Shown here: positions 26,142 to 36,051 of the stretch, piece after piece | Position numbering within the stretch: the first letter of the stretch is position 1 | Layout of the letters: every line of letters begins with the position of its first letter | Assembly: GCA_964577935.1 (NCBI GenBank) | Contig: CAZOAJ010000005.1 | Location: forward strand, 71,523-135,522 | Length of the DNA stretch: 64,000 nt | Direction: 5' to 3' | From: JABDGV01 sp964577935 | GTDB lineage: Bacteria; Chlamydiota; Chlamydiia; Chlamydiales; FEN-1388 | Program-made: the position numbers and the translations under genes | Notes under the pieces: model-generated | Database searches by the model: none | Told to the model about the DNA's origin: nothing | The model's input: only the letters and a program-made list of their open reading frames with translations

Positions 26142-27061
26142 GGTTTCATCTCCTTCAAATCATTAAGCATGTTTGTATAATTTTCTTGGACGAGCTTCTC
26201 GTCGTCGTGATCCACAGCACCAGGAGATGGGCCGTGTTGGCATTTCTGTGAATGATCACTAAAGGTTTGAATAAGCGATTGAAAATGAGGAGGCACGATA
26301 GCGTGTTCAAGGTAGGTACGAACCAAGGTATCTCCTCTCTGAAGAAAGGCTTGCTTTTCATCCACATAGGCTATTTTTCCTTCATGATGGAGTGCAAAAT
26401 AGTCTCCTACTTCCAGAGCTGAGTTGAGGTCGTGTGTGACGACGATTGCTGTGGCATCAAGTGATTTAACAGTAGATGAAATAAGTTTATTTATTGTGCT
26501 TGCAGTTATTGGATCAAGACCCGTCGTCGGTTCATCAAAGAGAAGTATTTTAGGACGATATATAATCAAACGTGCAAGTGCTGCCCTTCTTTTTTGACCT
26601 CCTGAAAGCTCTGCAGGCATTTTATCTTCATAGCCATCTAGGCCAACCTGATGAAGGGCGTTGAGAACTCTTTCTTTAATTTCTTTCTCAGAAAGCTTTT
26701 TTGTGCCGTTAGCGTCTCCATAGACCTCTCCATGAATTTCTCGATGCTGTCTCATATAGAAAGCGACATTTTCGCCCACAGTCATCGAGTCAAAGAGCGC
26801 TGAGCTTTGAAAGAGCATTCCAACATCTTTGAGGACCTTGAGCTTCTCTTTTTCCTTTAATGCAGTAATACAAGATCCATTAATCCAGATAGAGCCTTTA
26901 TCGGGCGTGTCAATGCCGATGAGCTGTCGTAGAAGCACACTTTTTCCAACTCCCGACCTGCCAAGAATAACCATAGTTGTTCCCTTAAAGACATTTAAGG
27001 AAAGTCCTTTCAGAACCTGGTTTGTTCCGTAACTCTTCCAAATGTCCTCAACTCTGATCAT
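26138..27061 (-). CDS. mlaF: ABC transporter ATPase MlaF-like
   Basis: This is the cytoplasmic ATPase of the Mla system. Walker A is GRSGVGKS, the signature is LSGGQKRRAALARL, Walker B is ILLFDEPTTGLDP and the H-loop is VTHDLNSAL. The C-terminus carries about 60 extra residues after the ATPase fold. I chose ATG 27061 (MIRVEDIWKSYG), where homology begins, 10 bases after the mlaE stop. An upstream TTG at 27094 preceded by GGGTGGT is possible and would overlap mlaE. Order mlaE-mlaF-mlaD is conserved in the family. Confidence 0.92.
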   Translation of the reverse strand: MIRVEDIWKSYGTNQVLKGLSLNVFKGTTMVILGRSGVGKSVLLRQLIGIDTPDKGSIWINGSCITALKEKEKLKVLKDVGMLFQSSALFDSMTVGENVAFYMRQHREIHGEVYGDANGTKKLSEKEIKERVLNALHQVGLDGYEDKMPAELSGGQKRRAALARLIIYRPKILLFDEPTTGLDPITASTINKLISSTVKSLDATAIVVTHDLNSALEVGDYFALHHEGKIAYVDEKQAFLQRGDTLVRTYLEHAIVPPHFQSLIQTFSDHSQKCQHGPSPGAVDHDDEKLVQENYTNMLNDLKEMKP

Positions 27062-27071
27062 AGTTGTATGT

Positions 27072-27881
27072 TTAGCTGAATCTGTATCCGCCAAAGACCA
27101 CCCAATAAAATGCGTTTAAACCCAAAGTTAATAAAAAATTTGTCATCAATATGCAGGTATAGCACATAACAACACTTCTTGTTGTCGATCTGCCGACTCC
27201 AACTGCGCCGCCCTTGGTATTCATCCCATAAAAACAAGAAATGGTAACAATTAAGATCCCGAAGACTGTCGATTTCGATATGCCGGAAAAAATGTCGTAC
27301 CAATTGATGTAGTCGGGTATGGGATCAAGAAAATCTGCCGAAGACATACCATAGAGATCAACTGCCACCAAATATCCACCAAAAACCCCCATGGCACAAC
27401 TGAATGCAGTAAGACATGGCATCATTGCAAGCATGGCAATAAATCGAGGCGCCACAAGATAGCGGATAGGATTGACAGCCATTGAAGCTAGGGCATCTAT
27501 TTGTTCGGTAACACGCATGCTGCCGAGTTCTGCGCAAATAGCAGCTCCAACTCTACCGGTCATCATAAAGGATGTCAAAATAGGACCTATTTCAACGAGC
27601 ATGGATTTGGCTACCATAATTCCGGTGGTGCCGGTGAGTCCTTTATCAGAGAGTTGGAAAAAAGCTTGTGCTGCCAAAACCATACCGGTTGAAAAGCCTG
27701 TAATCAAAACGACGCCAAGGGAGCGGACGCCTATTTCGTACATCTGCTCTCGGATAAGTCCCCACTGGGGAGGCTTTACAAAACAGATATAGATAGTTTC
27801 TAAGACCATGAGAGTGTAACGACCAACTTCAAGACAAAACTTGGTTAAACTGCCCAGAGCGAGATCAACAGCTTTTATCAT
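27072..27881 (-). CDS. mlaE: ABC transporter permease MlaE-like
   Basis: The 269-residue inner-membrane permease belongs to the MlaE/YrbE family. Hallmarks include GVRSLGVVLITGFSTGMVLAAQ, VEIGPILTSFMMTGRVGAAICAELGSMRVTEQIDAL and the ending GVGRSTTRSVV. It would move phospholipids between the inner membrane and the MCE ring. Its ATG overlaps the stop of the YdiJ-like gene (ATGA), so translation is coupled. No MlaB (STAS) or MlaC gene is adjacent. Confidence 0.94.
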   Translation of the reverse strand: MIKAVDLALGSLTKFCLEVGRYTLMVLETIYICFVKPPQWGLIREQMYEIGVRSLGVVLITGFSTGMVLAAQAFFQLSDKGLTGTTGIMVAKSMLVEIGPILTSFMMTGRVGAAICAELGSMRVTEQIDALASMAVNPIRYLVAPRFIAMLAMMPCLTAFSCAMGVFGGYLVAVDLYGMSSADFLDPIPDYINWYDIFSGISKSTVFGILIVTISCFYGMNTKGGAVGVGRSTTRSVVMCYTCILMTNFLLTLGLNAFYWVVFGGYRFS

Positions 27882-30739
27882 GGGACTCTTCCTTGAGTTG
27901 CTCGGTACTGTTGTTCCAGGAATTGCGCAAGATGAAGAACCCGATGAGGACCTTGTTCACTATTGAAGTTAGGTCGTAGTCTTTTAATTTGCGCTCTACA
28001 GGAAACGCCATTTGCAACGATCCAATAATCTGGGTGTTCCGTGCTGCTATATGCATCTATTTTGGATCCTAAATCTCGTTCGAAAATTTTTCTACTTATA
28101 TCCAGATGTTCTAATTCATATCCAAAGGATCCTGCCATTCCGCAGCATCCAGTGGTAAAAAGTGTGATATTATTTTTCGGCAATGCAATCAAGGGGGAAG
28201 GTTTACATAAGCTTTTTTGGTGGCAATGAACGTGGATTGCAATATTTTGATTTTGCAAGTTGCAGATACGTGCAATTTCTGTTCTGTAGCCAGAGATAAA
28301 TTCTTCAAACGCTACAAAGCGCTGCTGTTTGAGGAGAGGTGCGTTGTCATTTCCAAAATCGGGTCCTTCGTCGAGAAATACGGATAGGCAGGAAGGCTCT
28401 AACACAATAATTGGCAGTGTTTTGTCAGAAAGAGGTAGATGGTCGAGCTGTTTTTCTAGTGAATGAGTGAATTCTTCAACCTGTTTTTTTGCGACATCTA
28501 AAAAGCCCTTAGAAATAGCTGCACGTCCACAGCACTTCCAAGGAAGAATACGTACTCTAAGCTGCAGTTTTTGTAGGATGAATACAGCTGCTTTTCCAAT
28601 CTCTGGTTCGAAAAACTCAGTGTATGTATCTGAAAAGAGAAGAACATCCGGTTTAGATGTTTCATGAAGACCCTCTTTTTGTGCCCACGTCGAAAATCGC
28701 TCCTGGGTGATCTGAGGTAAAGCTTCGGAATCGATATTTAGAAAATAAAATAATGATTTACCAATCAAAGACTTAGTAAACCAGTTCGATACCTTTGAGA
28801 TATATGCTGCCTTATCAAGATAGGTGCCTATTTTGGCAAAAAAACGTGACCTGAGAGATGCCCCTTTTGTTTGATGTAGGTAGTTAAGCCATTCGGCTTT
28901 GAGCTTGGAAGCATCGATATGAGATGGGCAATCATGAGCACACCCTTTACATGAAATGCAAAGATCGAAGACCTCTTCGAAATTATTTTTTACCATAGTT
29001 TCAAGAGGTATTTGCCCTGTAAAGACCCCCTTTAACGCCAAAGCACGAGCTCTTGTGGTTTGTTTTTCATCAAGAGTCGCCTGATAGGAGGGACACATTG
29101 TTCCACTCATTTTGCGACAAGATCCATTACCATTACACATATCAACAGTTGCCTCAATGCCTCCTCTCTGATGAGAACGAAATTGAGGTTTAAAGGGAAC
29201 TATAGTTGGTTTTTCTCGGAGATTCTCAAATATCTTTTGCTGAGGAATAACCTTTCCAGGGTTCATAAGGTTATGAGGATCGAATGCCTTTTTTACCTCT
29301 TTCAAAGCTTGCATGATCCGCGATCCGAAAAGTTCTTCACTTGCCCATGAACGAACAAGTCCATCCCCATGTTCACTTGAAAAAACACCCCTATATTTTT
29401 TTACAAGATCTAGGGCTTGACGAGACATTGTCTCAATGAGCTTCCGGTCTTCAGCAAGGTTGAAAAAAGGGCGAAGATGCAGGCATCCAGCACCAATATG
29501 TCCGTAGATTCCAGCTTCTACCTTGTGGAGTTCAAGGATTTTGCTCAGGTCTTGATAGAACAAGGGTAGTTTTTTGGGGTCAACAGCCATGTCTTCAATA
29601 AATCCTATGGCACGACGACTACTTCTTGTGGAAAGAAGGAGTCCAAGGCCTCCTTTTCGAATCGACCACATACAGGCAATATCTTGAGGGTCTTCTAGTT
29701 CAGTTTGTTTTATGAGACCATTTAGAGGATCATAGCTTGGCCTAGATGCGCTTACCTCTACTTCGCATATGATGTAGGATCCGGCATCAAGGGGGATGTT
29801 TTTAGGTACTTCATAACCATTTTCTAGGGCAAGTGAAAGTATTTTCTGATCGATGAGCTCAAGAGAAATAGGTTTGCATTTAATAAGTTTTGAAGATGCC
29901 TCCATGGCATCTAGAATAGAAGCAAAGCTGTAAACAAAGAGTTTTGTTTTTGGCAAGAGTGGAACGAGCTGGAGTTCTGCGGCTGTAATAACTCCGAGTG
30001 TCCCTTCAGATCCGGCTATAAGCTTTGCAAAATCAATGCAGTCAAGGTTTAAGAGTTGTCTTAATTGATATCCCGATGAACTACGCTCAAAGGCTGGAAA
30101 TTGATTTCGAATATCATCTTGGAATTCATGTGCTATTCGAAATATTTGATCGAAGAGGGGATGTGATTGTTTGTCTCGCTCATGCACACGGCTAAGCCAC
30201 AAAATTTCACCCGTTGATAGCGTAAGCTCGATACCTAAAATCGCCTGATGCATTGAGCCGAACCTGAGTGAACGTGCTCCTGCCGAATTGCAGCCAATCA
30301 TGCCGCCGATGGTTGCTCTATCACCTGTTGAAGTGTCTGGCCCTAGTCGAAGTCCATATTGCTGAAGGAGTGAATTCAGTTCATCTTGAACAATTCCTGT
30401 TTCAACGAGGATTCTAGAGCGTTCGTGATCAAATGAACGTACTGAACGTAAGTGTTTGGACATGTCAAAAACGATTCCGGAACCGATGGCCGATCCAGTT
30501 GTATTTGTCCCGGCGCCTCGAGGTGTAATCGATACGTTATTTTTTTGAGCGCCTTTAACTACCTTTTGAATCTCACCAGCGGACCTCGGAACTACGACTG
30601 CTTGTGGAGATAGTTCGTAAATTGAGGCATCTTGGCTGTAAATAGCGCAAGTAACTGGATCGGTATATGTTTCCGAACAGATATTCCTTAAGAAAGAGAG
30701 TGTTTTTTTGCTCTTTGAGCTATCTTTTGGAATACTCAT
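27878..30739 (-). CDS. FAD-linked oxidase / Fe-S dehydrogenase, YdiJ type (D-2-hydroxyacid dehydrogenase)
   Basis: The 953-residue fusion has an FAD-binding PCMH-type N-terminal half (VVVPRSAGEIQKVV, TPRGAGTNTTGSAIG, SNSAGARSLR-like segment, EGTLGVITAAELQLVPL), the FAD-oxidase C domain (EHGDGLVRSW, NPGKVIP), a cluster-binding region with C-x2-C-x2-C-x3-C-P (about 605-620), and two CCG half-sites (WKCCGRAAISKG and TGCCGMAGSFG) near the end. This architecture matches E. coli YdiJ, a D-2-hydroxyglutarate dehydrogenase, and is related to D-lactate dehydrogenases. It begins 14 bases after astB with AAGGG before the ATG, and overlaps mlaE. A link to 2-oxoglutarate made or used by the AST pathway is plausible but inferred. 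Confidence 0.88.
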   Translation of the reverse strand: MSIPKDSSKSKKTLSFLRNICSETYTDPVTCAIYSQDASIYELSPQAVVVPRSAGEIQKVVKGAQKNNVSITPRGAGTNTTGSAIGSGIVFDMSKHLRSVRSFDHERSRILVETGIVQDELNSLLQQYGLRLGPDTSTGDRATIGGMIGCNSAGARSLRFGSMHQAILGIELTLSTGEILWLSRVHERDKQSHPLFDQIFRIAHEFQDDIRNQFPAFERSSSGYQLRQLLNLDCIDFAKLIAGSEGTLGVITAAELQLVPLLPKTKLFVYSFASILDAMEASSKLIKCKPISLELIDQKILSLALENGYEVPKNIPLDAGSYIICEVEVSASRPSYDPLNGLIKQTELEDPQDIACMWSIRKGGLGLLLSTRSSRRAIGFIEDMAVDPKKLPLFYQDLSKILELHKVEAGIYGHIGAGCLHLRPFFNLAEDRKLIETMSRQALDLVKKYRGVFSSEHGDGLVRSWASEELFGSRIMQALKEVKKAFDPHNLMNPGKVIPQQKIFENLREKPTIVPFKPQFRSHQRGGIEATVDMCNGNGSCRKMSGTMCPSYQATLDEKQTTRARALALKGVFTGQIPLETMVKNNFEEVFDLCISCKGCAHDCPSHIDASKLKAEWLNYLHQTKGASLRSRFFAKIGTYLDKAAYISKVSNWFTKSLIGKSLFYFLNIDSEALPQITQERFSTWAQKEGLHETSKPDVLLFSDTYTEFFEPEIGKAAVFILQKLQLRVRILPWKCCGRAAISKGFLDVAKKQVEEFTHSLEKQLDHLPLSDKTLPIIVLEPSCLSVFLDEGPDFGNDNAPLLKQQRFVAFEEFISGYRTEIARICNLQNQNIAIHVHCHQKSLCKPSPLIALPKNNITLFTTGCCGMAGSFGYELEHLDISRKIFERDLGSKIDAYSSTEHPDYWIVANGVSCRAQIKRLRPNFNSEQGPHRVLHLAQFLEQQYRATQGRVP

Positions 30740-30753
30740 GAAACCCTTTATTA

Positions 30754-32121
30754 TTAGAATTTAGTGATTGGAACTGAGCAGGTGCGCGCATATGATTTAA
30801 ATTGATTCTCAAGCCCTAAAAGTATCCAAATTGCATAGGTCGTAGAGATTGAATCTTTTATGTCTTCTAGAGACATGTTATGAGGTGAAAAAGCTTCTGG
30901 GTAGAGCGCTGAAATGGCGCTTTTAAGCTCGTTGTAAAGATGATTATTTAAAATCATCGATTGAGGTATTTCATCGAATTCAGCACCTGTAAGTTCTGCT
31001 CTCAGTCGTAAGCATGCAGGACCTCCTCCATTCTTCATGCTTTCATCGAGTTCAATAAACAGAATTTCTTTGAGCCTCGTTTTTGGATCCGCTTCTAATT
31101 GCTTCAGTAGGGTCATCGTATTTTTTGAGCGGCTGCATTCGGAGGGAGCTAGGAGTATGCGGCCTCCTGAGTAGGGGCATTGAAGAATTTGACAGTTAAA
31201 AAAATAAGTCGACACAGCTTCGCTGAGAGGTAATTGAGCTTCGGATATCTCAATGATGTACAGATCATTTCCAGAAATAGAGTTGAAGCTATCTTGAAGC
31301 CCTCTTAACACATCTTGCTGTTGAACATAAGCTCTTTCATGCACAAGAAACAGATCTTGATGGCCTGTTGCTATTACATCATTATGAAAAACGCCCATAT
31401 CAATACTATGAGGGCTTTGCTGCGCCATTATAACGCGTTGAAGTCCATGGCGTGAAGCAACACAAGTAGAGGCAAGCTCTGCGTGTCGTGGGTAAAATCG
31501 CTTTGATGTCGGCATTGCCCCAGATCTTCCATAAACGAAGAGATGGACTCCTTCGTTACAATATCCTTTGGAAAAGCGTATATGATTTGCAGCTCCTTCA
31601 TCATGAAGTTCAAGCGAAGAAACAAGGGGTTCATGGAGAGTGAATAATTTTCGATTTGGGAAAAGACTTTTTAAAAGAAGGTTTGTTCCTGGTACATCCA
31701 AATGGCGATGAAGATGAGAGGCCAAATTTGCCGGGGTGATATGAACTTTTCCATCTTTTGAATCGCAAGAGGGAGTAACTGTTGCAGCATTTGCTGTCCA
31801 CATAGTTGCACTTGAAAGTACACTTGAAAGAAAGCTTGATTCAATGAGAGGACTCGTATTTGTCCCTTCAGTGATCATGGAACTTTTACCAACAATTGAG
31901 CGTAAAATTTTGTAATTTGGCTTTGGAAGGGGAGGCAAGATAGCTTGTGGAATTCCAAGGTCTGATACAATTTTCATCTTCTCAAGGCATTGAAGAGCTG
32001 CAAGTCTTGGATTCGATGTTCCGCCTCTACTCGATTGTGATGCGATATTCCCTTGAGCAAGGCCTGAAAATGAATGGGTTGGTCCAGGAAGCGTATCAAT
32101 ATTGAGTTCGATCGGGTTCAT
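30754..32121 (-). CDS. astB: N-succinylarginine dihydrolase AstB
   Basis: AstB converts N2-succinylarginine to N2-succinylornithine, ammonia and CO2, the second step of the arginine succinyltransferase pathway. Length (455) is normal. The N-terminus LPGPTHSFSGLAQGNIASQSSRG and the C-terminal MKNGGGPACLRLRAELT carry the family signature; the cysteine in GGGPACLR is the expected catalytic nucleophile. The ATG overlaps the astD stop by four bases. Confidence 0.96.
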   Translation of the reverse strand: MNPIELNIDTLPGPTHSFSGLAQGNIASQSSRGGTSNPRLAALQCLEKMKIVSDLGIPQAILPPLPKPNYKILRSIVGKSSMITEGTNTSPLIESSFLSSVLSSATMWTANAATVTPSCDSKDGKVHITPANLASHLHRHLDVPGTNLLLKSLFPNRKLFTLHEPLVSSLELHDEGAANHIRFSKGYCNEGVHLFVYGRSGAMPTSKRFYPRHAELASTCVASRHGLQRVIMAQQSPHSIDMGVFHNDVIATGHQDLFLVHERAYVQQQDVLRGLQDSFNSISGNDLYIIEISEAQLPLSEAVSTYFFNCQILQCPYSGGRILLAPSECSRSKNTMTLLKQLEADPKTRLKEILFIELDESMKNGGGPACLRLRAELTGAEFDEIPQSMILNNHLYNELKSAISALYPEAFSPHNMSLEDIKDSISTTYAIWILLGLENQFKSYARTCSVPITKF

Positions 32122-33638
32122 TCCTTGGGCCTCTCTTGTTTTAAAAGCGAGATTTGTTCAGGTATATGCTTTTCAGGTATATGCTTTGAAGGTATGAAGG
32201 AAGGAATTTCGAAGGTTGGCTTATTTGTAATAGCTACTGGATAGGCACAAGAATCACAGGCGAAGTATCCTGCAGGTCTATAATTTCCGCTCTTTCCGAT
32301 ACCTCCAAATGGTGCTTTTCCGCTTGCGCCAACCGTGACACAATTTCTATTGATTATCCCGGTCTTAAGGGTTGTAATTGCCTTGATCCATTCATTGTCA
32401 TCTTGGGTCAGTACTCCCGATACAAGCCCATACTCAGATGCATTTGCGAAATGAAGCGCCTCCTCAAAATCCTCTACCTGTATTAATTGGAGCAAAGGTC
32501 CGAAGATTTCTTCGTCTTCAATTTTAAGACCTGTTGTTTCAACGAGCCCAGGAGAGAGAAGTGATGTGCAAATATGTCTTGGTGGCACTAAAACTTGCAC
32601 TCTGCGTTTTTTGAGCTCCTCATAGGCTGTAAGGGTTTTTTCGAGCGCAGCTTCTGTGACGAGCGGCCCCATGAAAGGATCATCTTTGGCCGATGGTATG
32701 GCTACCTGAAGCGAATTCATCACGGAAATCAATTCGCTTATAAAGAGATCGGATTGAGGGGATTTAACCAAAATAAGCCGTCTTGCACATGTACATCTTT
32801 GTCCTGAGGTAATAAATGCAGAAATCGCTGTAATTAAAGCAGTTTTGTCATTCTGGGCAGATTTTGCAACGATAAGAGGATTATTTCCTCCCATTTCAAG
32901 AGCGACCATTCGGCCTGGAATAGATAAAGATTGTTTGGCTATTTTAGTTCCTGTTTCATAGCTACCTGTAAAGTAGACTGCCTTTATGCGTGAATCGGTA
33001 AGGATTGATTCGGCCGTTTCTCGGCCTCCTTGGAGAAGTTGCAGTGCATAGCCTGGAAGTCCAATGTCAGTCCAAACCCGCATGTAGGCTTCAGCGACAG
33101 AGGGAGCAAGCTCGCTCGGTTTGAAAAGAACGCAATTTCCTGCAAGCAATGCAGGCATGATTTGAGCATTTGGAAGGTGAAGGGGAAGATTGAATGGACC
33201 TATCACGGCGGCACATCCCAAAGAACGATAAATTGTTTCTCCCTGATATACCGTTATGAATTTAGATGAGCTGAGCTCGATCTTTTCAATACGTTCTCGA
33301 TGAGCAGAAATTGATAAATGAGCCTTATTTGCCGTTGATTCAACTTCTAAAAGAGCTTCCCAAAAAGGTTTTCCTATTTCATCTCGGATAAGGGTTGCTA
33401 TTTCATATTTTCGTTTTAATAAGAGATCTGAAAACTTATTGAGATAGTCTTCTCGTTTGTTTAAGGGGAGAGATGCCCACTGACTGTGATATTCACAACA
33501 AAATGAAATCGCGTTATAGGTATCGCTTGCATCGGCTGAAGGTCCTAAATATAATGATTCATTAGTACAGGGGCTTTTTCGCTCAAAAATTGACCCGTGG
33601 CCCTGTTTCCAATCTCCTTCGATATAAATTGATCTCAT
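32118..33638 (-). CDS. astD: N-succinylglutamate 5-semialdehyde dehydrogenase AstD
   Basis: This NAD(P)-dependent aldehyde dehydrogenase oxidises succinylglutamate semialdehyde to succinylglutamate. The catalytic cysteine lies in SGQRCTCARRLIL and the general base glutamate in VALEMGGNNPL, both typical of AstD; GPFNLPLHLPN and FTGSYETG bind the cofactor. The 506-residue length is slightly long because of a C-terminal tail containing a small tandem duplication. It overlaps astA and astB by four bases each. Confidence 0.95.
   Translation of the reverse strand: MRSIYIEGDWKQGHGSIFERKSPCTNESLYLGPSADASDTYNAISFCCEYHSQWASLPLNKREDYLNKFSDLLLKRKYEIATLIRDEIGKPFWEALLEVESTANKAHLSISAHRERIEKIELSSSKFITVYQGETIYRSLGCAAVIGPFNLPLHLPNAQIMPALLAGNCVLFKPSELAPSVAEAYMRVWTDIGLPGYALQLLQGGRETAESILTDSRIKAVYFTGSYETGTKIAKQSLSIPGRMVALEMGGNNPLIVAKSAQNDKTALITAISAFITSGQRCTCARRLILVKSPQSDLFISELISVMNSLQVAIPSAKDDPFMGPLVTEAALEKTLTAYEELKKRRVQVLVPPRHICTSLLSPGLVETTGLKIEDEEIFGPLLQLIQVEDFEEALHFANASEYGLVSGVLTQDDNEWIKAITTLKTGIINRNCVTVGASGKAPFGGIGKSGNYRPAGYFACDSCAYPVAITNKPTFEIPSFIPSKHIPEKHIPEQISLLKQERPKE
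32157..32186. repeat. two tandem 15-bp units at the 3' end of astD
   Basis: TTCAGGTATATGCTT occurs twice in tandem (32157-32171, 32172-32186), encoding a duplicated KHIPE in the AstD tail. A third, diverged partial unit follows. It lies outside the enzyme core. Confidence 0.8.
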
Positions 33639-34678
33639 AGGTTGCCTGTAAGTGGAACATAACGTACCAAGCTTCCCGGAAGTAGACCTAGAATCTCAAT
33701 AGACTCATTTGGGAGCATAACTTCTCCCTTTGGAGAAAGAGAAAGCGTTGACATTGTAGCCGAGAATTCTCCGGTACAGTTCGATATAAGGTATGTTTTT
33801 CCTTCGTTTTGAATCGTATCTGTTGCAACCGTTCCTATTCGAGAGTATTTAATGGTTCGGATTGAATGTATATCTGCCGTGAGCTTGGGGCCGCCGTCAA
33901 AAACATCAACTTCATCACTAGGATGAAACCCTTCACCTAAGAGAAGAGAGAGGGCCGCTTGTGTTTGAACGTGTGTTTTCCCGATTACATCTCGAACATC
34001 TGTTGGAAGGAGATCTATATAAATCGGGAATCGAGGCAGTATGTTTGAAATAAATGACCTTCCTTCATTTTTAAGGCAATACATGGCCTCTGAAAAGCTC
34101 ATATGAATAAAATGAGCTCCGATGCCATCCCAAAATGGAGAGGATCCATCATCGCGAATAACCCCGCGAAGTTCTGCTTGTATTGATCCTGTAAAACGAA
34201 GAGGGGCATTTGCTATAAATAGAAACCTTCCGAGTGAAAGAAGCCGCCCAAGACCACGGCCTCGAGCTTGTTGGCTTAGAAACAGAGACGCGATTTCAGA
34301 AGGGCCTCGGACATATGAAATTGGCTGTAAAATTGGAATCAGTTGGATTGCTTCAGACCTATGTGATGTCGACTCAATTCGTTCTTTTCGAAAGAAATAG
34401 AGGGGGCTTAAACCGCCTGTAGAGGCTTGAATAGCCGATACGCCAAGGATGACTTCTTCTTTACAATCCTCTAAGACAAAGACATATTGCCTATTCACAA
34501 AGGTATTTGTTTCTGTACCATCAGCTCCGGTTTTAAAAGAGTTGATTGAATTGTGAACAAATAGTTCAAGCTCCTGAATATTTTCAGGGATATTTGTAAG
34601 GCCTGTATGAGTCTCTTTTAGAAGTATATGTAGTTCGGGTATGTCTTCACGACGAACAGGACGGAGTTTCCAGCTCAT
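33635..34678 (-). CDS. astA: arginine N-succinyltransferase AstA
   Basis: AstA transfers succinyl from succinyl-CoA to the alpha-amino group of arginine, the entry step of the AST pathway. The 347-residue GNAT-related protein has LRPVRREDIPEL at the start, SLFLSQQARGRGLGRLLS as the acyl-CoA loop, and AELRGVIRDDGSSPFWDGIG, the strongest AstA signature. The late FDGGPKLTADI is also typical. A single AstA rather than an AruF/AruG pair is encoded. It overlaps astC and astD by four bases each. Confidence 0.95.
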   Translation of the reverse strand: MSWKLRPVRREDIPELHILLKETHTGLTNIPENIQELELFVHNSINSFKTGADGTETNTFVNRQYVFVLEDCKEEVILGVSAIQASTGGLSPLYFFRKERIESTSHRSEAIQLIPILQPISYVRGPSEIASLFLSQQARGRGLGRLLSLGRFLFIANAPLRFTGSIQAELRGVIRDDGSSPFWDGIGAHFIHMSFSEAMYCLKNEGRSFISNILPRFPIYIDLLPTDVRDVIGKTHVQTQAALSLLLGEGFHPSDEVDVFDGGPKLTADIHSIRTIKYSRIGTVATDTIQNEGKTYLISNCTGEFSATMSTLSLSPKGEVMLPNESIEILGLLPGSLVRYVPLTGNL

Positions 34679-36051
34679 AGTTGTCCGATCTCCTCGCGTA
34701 TCGATTTTTCAATAATCGAAATAACCGTCTCAATATGTTCCTTTTCCATAACAGCAATAGGCGGAAGCATTCGGACACGTGCAGGATGGGATCCTGCAGA
34801 AAATGCGATAACTCCATTAATATAAAGTCTCTTTAAGAAAGAGTTGACACGACTTAAGTCCCAATTAAATGGTGAAAATGCAATAAGTGCACCTCGGCCA
34901 TAGGGCCCTTGAGCCGAGTTTGGAATTCGTTTATTTAAAGCACTAAGTGCCGCATGAAATTCATGGGCAAGGAGATTAATTTTTCCTTCTGGTCCGTAGA
35001 GGTTAAGCCTATCTAAATTTTCTAAGAACCAGAGAGATGCCTTAATTGAAGCTGTGCTTGCCGTGAATGTCTGACTCAATAGTCCAGGTTTTGGAGCAAG
35101 ACGTCTGTTGTACAGGGTTGCACATACGAGCGAGACCTTTCCTATTGAAACGACATCGACTTTGTCTTTAAGGCCATATAAATGATGAGCAAAGAGGGTT
35201 TCTGTTCGTCCGTATGTTTGGACTTCATCAACGTAAATCCCAATTCTCTTGCTGCGGCATAGATCTATTATTGCTTCAAAAAATGACGCAGTTCCTTCAA
35301 TGATTCCACCCTCGCCTTGAATAAGCTCTAGACATATGCAGGCATGTTGACCTGGATATCTTGCTATGTACATCTCGATCATTTCGAGTGTTTTCTGGGT
35401 ACTTAATGGATCCAAATGATTGTAGAATGGAATATAATCTACGTGGAGGAGCTGTGGAAGGCCTTGCCGATAGGTTGGTTTGTCTGTTATTTGCGAGAGT
35501 GCTATTGAGCGACCGATAAAGCAGTGTTCAAAGGCAAGAACTCGATTAGCCGGATAATGGTGCTGAAAAAGCACTTTCAAAGCATTTTCACAAGCCATCG
35601 CTCCAGAGCTTGAAAGAAAACAATGGTCAAGACCTGAGATTTCTGTGAGTTTTTGCGCAAGATGTAAGGCATCCATATTATGCATGAGGTTGCCTTGTAG
35701 GACCGTGTCGGTTAAAGCGGAATCGATGAGAGCCTCTGCTATTCCAAGATGACTATGACCGAGTAGATTCGGCCCGATTCCTGAAATCATGTCGAGTTTA
35801 ATGCTTCCATCGGCAAGCTCGACATAGGGTCCTGAGCCAAACCCGCTCCCAATATAGGGATAGTAAAGTGGCATACCTCGTATGCTCCCAAGAATATCGA
35901 CCAAGGCTTGATATTGAGTCTGATCTTCAGACGGAGGTTTGATAGAAGTAATTTGTATTTTGTGGTCTTCTATTGATTCGAGTATGAGCTTACGAGCTTG
36001 TGCTATTCGAGGATCTTCGAGGAGTTTGCTTGCCAAAAGAGGGTGCTTCAT
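34675..36051 (-). CDS. astC: class III aminotransferase, probable succinylornithine transaminase AstC
   Basis: The 458-residue PLP enzyme would convert succinylornithine plus 2-oxoglutarate to succinylglutamate semialdehyde plus glutamate. Class III features are SSSGAMACENALK (phosphate region), ELIQGEGGIIEG, the aspartate in YVDEVQTYGRTE and the PLP lysine in VSIGKVSLVCATLY. The lysine context is unusual compared with AstC/ArgD and is closer in style to lysine 6-aminotransferases. The assignment as AstC rests mainly on position between the M20 gene and astA, with four-base overlaps on both sides. Confidence 0.78.
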   Translation of the reverse strand: MKHPLLASKLLEDPRIAQARKLILESIEDHKIQITSIKPPSEDQTQYQALVDILGSIRGMPLYYPYIGSGFGSGPYVELADGSIKLDMISGIGPNLLGHSHLGIAEALIDSALTDTVLQGNLMHNMDALHLAQKLTEISGLDHCFLSSSGAMACENALKVLFQHHYPANRVLAFEHCFIGRSIALSQITDKPTYRQGLPQLLHVDYIPFYNHLDPLSTQKTLEMIEMYIARYPGQHACICLELIQGEGGIIEGTASFFEAIIDLCRSKRIGIYVDEVQTYGRTETLFAHHLYGLKDKVDVVSIGKVSLVCATLYNRRLAPKPGLLSQTFTASTASIKASLWFLENLDRLNLYGPEGKINLLAHEFHAALSALNKRIPNSAQGPYGRGALIAFSPFNWDLSRVNSFLKRLYINGVIAFSAGSHPARVRMLPPIAVMEKEHIETVISIIEKSIREEIGQL